Part shown: piece by piece, positions 58,065 through 64,000 of the stretch | How positions within the stretch are numbered: position 1 is the first letter of the stretch | How the letters are laid out: each line of letters opens with the position of its first letter | NCBI GenBank assembly: GCA_003344405.1 | Contig: NOWV01000094.1 | Span: forward strand, 124,001 to 188,000 | Source of the DNA: Trichoplax sp. H2 | Taxonomy: Eukaryota > Placozoa > Uniplacotomia > Trichoplacea | Direction of reading: 5' to 3' | DNA: 64,000 nt | The notes under the pieces: model-generated | Told to the model about the DNA's origin: nothing | The model's database searches: none | The model's input: only the letters and a program-made list of their open reading frames with translations | Position numbers and translations under genes: made by a program

Positions 58065-58844
58065 CTTGAGAGATAAGTTGAATCTTATTGTCTTAGTTTA
58101 CTTCACTGTTAGAATAGTTCTGGATAAGTCGTAATCATTATTAATTTCTAAGTGAAGAAGATGGCGACGAGTCCAGCTTTCTCGCTCTATGCAAAGCTTT
58201 TCTCCTAATGCCCAAAACGTACCGGCGCTACTTGACACTATATAGAGCTCTTCGGATGGACGGGAATTTTGACACTTCTCGTTCAAAAAAATAATACTCC
58301 AAACGCTTGGTTTCGTTATTACTTCAGTATGCAGATGCTTGATTTTATAATGATCTTATATTTTCTACATTAAGTAATATTATATTGAATCCAGTATCAT
58401 TTACTTAGTTCTGCTTGAAAGTAGTTATAGAGGATCACAAATTTCTTTTAAATTAATAATAGCGAATAAGAAAATAGACACAGAAGATCCATACTAAGTA
58501 TAGGACATTTTCTACCTCATCTTGTAAGAAAAGTCCATCCATCCGAGGACAGTTTCACATTTCAAGCTTTCATCCTTCTACTGTAGAGTCAATGTACGGT
58601 ACTATACTGTACAGTACACTGTACTGTACAGTACAGTGTACAGTGTACAGTACAGAGCGCTACTAAATCACTCTGACTCTAGTCACGATGCAACTTGGAT
58701 GGAACTTTAGTTCTGCATAGAATGGCGGCCCATAATTTCTTCAACAAAATTGACCTCGATATCTTGCAAAATCTCATTTCTAAGCTGGAAATAAACCATC
58801 ACTCAGTATAACTTAATTCAGAAATAGATGCAGTGCAGATCTTC
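58065..58844. promoter_or_regulatory. Shared divergent promoter region, DCP2 and neugrin-like gene
   Basis: 780 bases between two divergent start codons. It contains a TGTACA palindrome array at 58593-58655 and two YY1-like motifs (AAGATGGCGAC near 58158, AATGGCGGCC near 58716), a motif often found near starts of animal housekeeping genes. Transcription start sites cannot be located from sequence alone. Confidence 0.45.
58593..58655. repeat. Palindromic GTAC/TGTACA array
   Basis: The clearest such array in the window: about 60 bases made almost entirely of overlapping ACTGTACAGT and GTGTACAGT units between DCP2 and the neugrin-like gene. It could fold into a cruciform or hairpin. Confidence 0.85.
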
Positions 58845-60620
58845 ATGATGCTATCGCTCTTGATATCCTCATTAAAGAATAGAAATGTTGCTGTACAGCG
58901 ATTTAGACAGTCCTACTCCTGTTATTTCCAACTTTGGGGCAGGTCATTTTACAACAAAGGACTTGAATTATTTGACGAGGACGACGATGATGATTTCATG
59001 TAAGCTTTATTTCAAACTTGAGCCTTTTTACTTAATGGAGATTATAGTAGCATAATGTTAGACACTCTGTATTGAGTCATTGAGTTGCAATTGCGGGTCC
59101 AATGGAAATATGCGATTACAGTATGCAAAATCTCAGTGGAGTGCAGTATTCGCGTAAATTGATATCAATCCGGTTTACGAGCCCATTTGACAATACAGTA
59201 TTGCATTTATTTCTTGTATTTTATTAGCGAGGACACCAGCGTCTACCTATTACTTATAAGATATGTATGCTACATTAGAAATAATTTTAGATATTTACTG
59301 TATGTAGCGGCGCGTATATCTCAAATAGTATGCTTGTTACTTGGTAAAAAAACGTGGAATGCATAGCATGAGAAATGCACAGAATTCACAGACCTGTAAT
59401 GAATGCACCATGAACTGCTCGAAACTGTTAGTAGTAATTTCTAGTAGTCCATGATTCTACGTGCGCTTGCAACTACTGTACATAGTATCATTAGCACTTA
59501 ACAAGGCAGTAAGTCAGTACAAGGTCACAACATTTACGATTTATGCTACAGTACGTCACCTGCCATGGTTATAAATCATAATGCAAGAAGCTAGGGCTGT
59601 TACGTTTGTAGGCTTAACTGATGTGCCATGATACTTTTCAGGGAGAAAGCAGATATCAATTGGCGAGCCAAGAAACAGGCACTGAAAGATAAAAAGACTG
59701 AATGGAAGCCTAAAAAGCGTCTTGCAAGAGAAGAAATGGATCAAATAAGAATGCTAGCAGATGACAATCCGGGATACTGGACTAAGGAAATGCTTTCAAG
59801 TACATTTAAGATCAGTTATGCAGCTGTAAGTAGAATTTTAAAATCACGGTTTGAACCAGATGCAGAAATAAAAAGACGTCAGAATTCTATTGCTATGAAA
59901 TTAAAAGCTAATCGACAGATGAAATGGCAACAGAAGCATTCTATTACTAATGGTTTCAATGATGATAAATATGAAAACTACGAGGATGAATATGCTTTGG
60001 TAGCCCCTTGGCAACATCAGCTAGTGGAATTTCATCACAAGAAAAGATTTCGTGATAATAAAATAGATCGATCATTGTTTAACAGTAGCCATCTAACAGG
60101 ACTTTCCGATCGCACAAAGATAAACCCTTATGTAAATCTTCGCGATAAATTCGCTAATGGCGTTCGTGATACTGAAAATAGTGATTCTGACAAATATTCA
60201 ATTAGTAAAAGAATATCAAAAGATGACACCAAAAAATCCCTTAGTACGAGAGGTAGAACAAAGCATGATATACGAGTAAATAGCGATCTTCACTCAATTA
60301 ATTCTAACCAATATAGAAAAAGCATTGCTAATCCTAATCAGATACAAAATCCTAGTTTAAAGAATGTTGATCTGATGAAAGAAAAAAATCCTAAATTTAG
60401 CAAAACTAAAGGTAGCGATAATAAACACAGCAATGAAAAAGACATAGGTAAAACCTCCTCAGCAAAGTTTCAAGCTCGTAGTAAAAATTTAAATGTTCAA
60501 AGAAAGGAAAGGGGCGGCAAGCAGAAGGAGAAAAGCGTGGATGGTAAAGGTGAAGTCTCACTCAATGAAGAGGAATTGAAACATCTCTTAGCATTGTTTC
60601 GCCCTACAAATAAATCATAA
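58845..60620 (+). CDS. NGRN: Neugrin-like mitochondrial RNA-associated protein
   Basis: Two exons (58845-58999 and 59642-60620) join in phase to 377 residues. The N-terminus is basic and Ser-rich (LKNRNVAVQRFRQSY), as for mitochondrial import, then an acidic patch FDEDDDDDF. The neugrin domain follows: WRAKKQALKDKKTEWKPKKR, then EEMDQIRMLADDNPGYWTKE and ISYAAVSRILKSRFEP, a helix-turn-helix-like pattern shared with vertebrate neugrin. Mammalian neugrin acts in mitochondrial 16S rRNA maturation with pseudouridine synthases; this role is carried over by homology only. The long C-terminal tail is Lys/Asn/Ser-rich and not conserved with human (291 residues), except for a short end LNEEELKHLLALF. 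The ATG at 58845 has a second ATG directly after it. Confidence 0.88.
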
Positions 60621-62211
60621 TATACTCTAGGATTAATTTATTTTCTTATAGTAAAGAATATATACAGGAAATTATAAACATTGCCTTGATGCTCACTGGG
60701 ATTGCAAGCTCTGTTATTAGCACCTGATAAATGTACAAGAGAAAAACGCATATATGAGCACATGCGCGTAATCTTTACAAGTCATATTTTGTGAAACCCT
60801 ACCTACTCGACCTGTCATTGCTAAACGAATTACTGTATTGCTTTTATACGTATTTGTCGGAAATTTAATAATGAAGTAGGAGGCATTATGGCCGATCAAG
60901 ATTTTTGGACAAGGTAGTTTCATACCGTATATGTAAAATTCTATTCGCTCAACAAATCTCAGAAGCAGAATATGCATAGAAGCATATCATAACGAAGATA
61001 GCAATGTATAGGATTGCATTATATTATTGATGACAAAATTTAAATTGTATTATTTTGTTTTCAGAGCTTGCAGAAAGTTACATTACATAATTATTTAATG
61101 TAGTTGAATGTGATAGAGGTTATGAGGCCTATTTGGATTAATAAGACTAATTTTATTAATGCTAAAACTGAATAATAATATCAACAACTCATCGATATTG
61201 CTAAAATTGCCGCTCTATCTCATATTATACGAAAAATACCTCGCAAGTGCTGAAAGTTAAGTATGTACTCGTATTTATAAATTCGTTTTGTCGCTGTCAA
61301 TAGCTGTAACAAGCTGATTGATTGATGGTTCTAAGTCTTTGAATCAGGAATGAATTGCAAAAGGTTTCACAGATTTTCTACGTGTAATATCTTGTTTTGC
61401 TTATTAATTGTAATTATAATCATACGTAGAGTTAATCAAAAACTACGCCAACTATCATTTACATTATGCAGTACTGGTGCGTAGCATAAAAACCTAAGCT
61501 ATAAAAGCGTAGGCTGAAGATCTTGATCATTGAGATGATTTTGTTAATTTTATTGAGCAATCTTTACATAGATTCATCAGTATTGTAGCACATAGAGCTG
61601 TTATGCATTATGCAATTTTAAAGAAAATAATCTCATGTATCAGTTGGATATTCATACTGTAATACGATGCTGTGATACGATGCTGTATAAATGGTCAAAT
61701 CTGAAACGACAATGAATTGAGCATTTACACTAGAGACCGGAAAATCCTTTTATAGGGTCCTGTTATTTACATGTAGACTACGTTCTACACTTCACCTACT
61801 GTATTATCATAAGTTGTTGCGGTACATAGTGTACAGTATATTTATTAGTAGCAAAGGAGATTTGAGATTAAAGACCGTGGACATAGCAAGTTAATATACG
61901 TATACAGTGGATTGAATGGAGCATCATGTTTAAATAAAGATTACTGTGCCAACGGAAGGCAATGCAAATGCCTAATACCATAACCAAATAATTTAAGGAT
62001 AACAATCCAGTAATAGATTAGGCCGACATTTTAACATCAAAGCAAGAATATTATTACCGCAGGAATACATTTTAACTTCGAATTTGCTTCAGACCAGCTA
62101 GACTACTTGAAATTCCTTTACAGTAGATATAGTTATCGTGTTGAGAGTAAATTAACTTTTTCAATTAGTCAAAAATTGCCAAGCTGATTTGCATGGCACC
62201 ATTTTTTTTCG
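60621..62211. other. Convergent intergenic region, no supported gene
   Basis: 1.6 kb between the neugrin-like gene and SDHAF4. A minus-strand open frame at 60717-60977 (86 codons, with KLPCPKILIGHNASYF) is not recognisable and lacks support. The remainder is AT-rich. Confidence 0.5.
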
Positions 62212-62508
62212 TTAGAAATCGCTAACTCTTCCACCGCGCTCCCAGTCTCCAAAGCGTGTGGGTTCCGGGCCTCTAGGTCCATTGATTTCACCTGTTTCAG
62301 GATTGGTGTAAGCACTCAAATCGTTCTCAGTAGAATCACTTTCTTCTTTAGTCGTATTTACTTTGTTGTTGTTCTGATCATCATCGGGACTTTGATTCGC
62401 CATCGATACCAATGCACGGCTGCATGTCCTCTTACGCATTTCTCCTATGAGTAGCATATCCTGAGTTAGTAATCTTGGGATGAATCTTTGCAATAAAGAG
62501 GTCATCAT
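62212..62508 (-). CDS. SDHAF4: Succinate dehydrogenase assembly factor 4
   Basis: Small mitochondrial matrix factor that binds flavinylated SDHA and helps it join SDHB during assembly of respiratory complex II. A single exon of 98 residues. The N-terminus is rich in Arg and hydrophobic residues without acids at first ([12 protein letters not shown]), fitting an import presequence. The C-terminal signature [18 protein letters not shown] followed by VSDF is the hallmark of the family and nearly identical to human. The middle is acidic and Asn-rich. It is divergent from the PAPS synthase gene, with 390 bases between start codons. A start at the second Met would shorten it by one residue. Confidence 0.96.
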   Translation of the reverse strand: MMTSLLQRFIPRLLTQDMLLIGEMRKRTCSRALVSMANQSPDDDQNNNKVNTTKEESDSTENDLSAYTNPETGEINGPRGPEPTRFGDWERGGRVSDF

Positions 62509-62898
62509 TGCGGTCTTTCAGTCTTCAGTATACTGTAATAAGCGCTTGTATCTATTTAGATAGCTTCAAGGAATCAACGTTTTAAATACTGGATTGAACA
62601 CCTAACCTTCAACTTGAGATGGTTGCAGATTTGCAGTATTTGAGCACTTTACTGTTCCACCTGGAGGAATGAGATACAGTGTACAGTACATGACAGTGCA
62701 GTGTAAACCTGTAATTTACAGTACACAGTACTGTACGGACAGCTGCTCGGCTGGAAACAAAGGGATACGTTCCGGAGTGACAAGTGGTCCCGTGTCCCCT
62801 CAAGGCGCATGTGCAGGACAAGCGTCTCTTAGCATCATCGAATCTATATTAGCTAGTCGCGGCGTGGAAAGTTGATATTATTATTTTGGAGGAAATTA
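62509..62898. promoter_or_regulatory. Short divergent promoter region, SDHAF4 and PAPSS
   Basis: 390 bases between two divergent start codons, so both promoters must overlap or adjoin. A TGTACA palindrome array occupies 62675-62738. Confidence 0.5.
62675..62738. repeat. Palindromic GTAC/TGTACA array
   Basis: ATACAGTGTACAGTACATG, then TTTACAGTACACAGTACTG; same motif family as at 6759, 7601, 44212 and 58593, again between divergent gene starts. Confidence 0.75.
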
Positions 62899-63016
62899 AT
62901 GGCTTCAAATTGTCAGCGTTTCCTATCACCAGAAGCTAGCCGTGTTACTAGGGAGAAACGCGGCCAAGTTCTTGGTCATAGAAGTGGATTCCGTGGTTGT
63001 ACTATTTGGTTAACAG
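62899..63016 (+). CDS. PAPSS: PAPS synthase, first coding exon (partial gene)
   Basis: Bifunctional ATP sulfurylase and APS kinase that makes PAPS, the universal sulfate donor. Only the first coding exon is present: [15 protein letters not shown], then [14 protein letters not shown] and [10 protein letters not shown], which matches the stretch before the APS-kinase P-loop in animal PAPSS1/2. It ends at a GT donor (AACAG|GTTTGT) immediately before where the GLSGAGKTT loop should be encoded. That loop is not found in the remaining 984 bases, so the next exon lies outside the window. Whether this is orthologous to PAPSS1 or PAPSS2 cannot be told. Confidence 0.92.
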
Positions 63017-64000
63017 GTTTGTCAATACAACTCAATATTTTCTTAGGACATGCTTAATGATGCTCATTGATTCACATGGCTGCTGCTTACAATCATCATG
63101 TTGATTCAAAGAAATAATAGCGTATGTATCCAATCGATCCATGGATATTCTGCCTTAATTAATGATACAATAGTCTACATTAATCTAATCTTGTTTCATT
63201 GGGTAGAAAAGCTTGCAAAATACTTGTTTGAATTCATCATGGATGATAACATTACCATACGTAGTGTACTAGGAATCGTATCCGAATGAAGTACATTGAT
63301 ACCAACAAAGCTGATAGCAAAAGCTTTCAATAACAGTTATATTAACCATCAACATGGACGACTTGTTAATACCAATGTTTTATCCGTATGCAATGGTCAT
63401 CATAGCTACTTCATTAACTCGATAAGAACGATCGATAGTGTCGCATAACGGCAACACTATCTAAAATGAATTTTTTCCCCATCATTTATTGTTTTCTATA
63501 CACAATCCTCTCAAAATATCAAACACTGCGCTGTCGTCTTTGTGTATCTCATAGTCATCGCATCGACTGTGATGAATGATGATCGTCTGGCCGATTAGAA
63601 TTTTCAACACTACAACTATCACGAACAATTTTATGTGTTTTCATCTTACATCAACGTCCATCACAGTTTATAGTTGCTGCACGTATTGCCCACAGTAGTT
63701 GTCATAATATCAGCGATCTGTCGCACCGATTCGATAAATAAAACCTAAAGGTAGACATGATCCAAAATTGCTACAAACAATAGTATCGGCAAATTGCGCA
63801 ATTACAATCGGAGACATTAAAGGAAATTAATTCTCTACGTACGTGCTTCATAGAAATTTCCACGAGCAAGTTAACCGTTTTATCTTTTGTAGATCGGTAG
63901 CATTAGAGACCCTTAGGTAGCATGCGTCACTGAATACAAAAAAATCAAATCCATCGAAAATATTCTACATCATTTAGATTGTGCTTTGTATAGAATAGCA
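63017..64000. other. Probable first intron of PAPSS
   Basis: No further PAPSS exon, and no other gene, was seen in this stretch on either strand. Confidence 0.5.

Noticed and set aside
60717-60977. 86-codon minus-strand frame between the neugrin-like gene and SDHAF4
   Set aside because: No recognisable domain and no supporting neighbouring exon.
62669-62875. 68-codon plus-strand frame upstream of PAPSS
   Set aside because: Its first half is a translation of the palindrome array; it ends before the PAPSS ATG and shows no family resemblance.

Overview
This window looks like compact, AT-rich nuclear DNA from an early-branching animal. It carries eleven intron-containing or single-exon genes with clear metazoan orthologues, mostly short introns and exon structures that read through in phase. 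A Trichoplax-like placozoan is my best guess, from the overall style only; no sequence here proves the species. Two runs of 20 N (33805-33824 and 45183-45202) are scaffold gaps, and each is flanked by near-identical sequence on both sides.

Layout. 1-2798: no convincing gene. 2799-5402 (-): FCP1/CTDP1, the RNA polymerase II CTD phosphatase. 5403-8474: repeat-rich spacer with palindromic GTAC/TGTACA arrays and a tandem duplication. 8475-11604 (+): CDC6 replication licensing ATPase, 12 exons, converging on 11823-14704 (-): UBA5, the UFM1-activating enzyme, 13 exons. 14705-17745: AT-rich spacer with decayed tandem repeats. 17746-33245 (+): one very large gene of about 45 exons and about 2250 residues, with WD40 repeats followed by charged and HEAT-like regions (WDR97/WDR87-like, identity unsure). 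35152-38854 and 41253-43948 (both -): two tandem cyclophilin-B-type genes with identical intron phases; the second has a signal peptide, the first does not. 46827-53065 (-): MAP2K5/MEK5, 23 exons, PB1 plus kinase domain. 54654-58064 (-): DCP2 mRNA-decapping enzyme, 8 exons, including one apparent AT-AC (U12-type) intron. 58845-60620 (+): neugrin-like protein. 62212-62508 (-): SDHAF4, a succinate dehydrogenase assembly factor. 62899-63016 (+): first exon of PAPS synthase, which runs out of the window.

The genes are housekeeping and signalling genes and do not form a single pathway. The most informative events are a probable block duplication that gave a second cyclophilin gene plus a decayed piece of MAP2K5 (exons 3-4 relic near 40.4-40.8 kb), an ER-stress-element-like site upstream of only the ER-targeted cyclophilin, the minor-spliceosome intron in DCP2, and recurrent TGTACA palindrome arrays in intergenic DNA, especially in gene-start regions. 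I found no convincing new defence, mobile or biosynthetic system.
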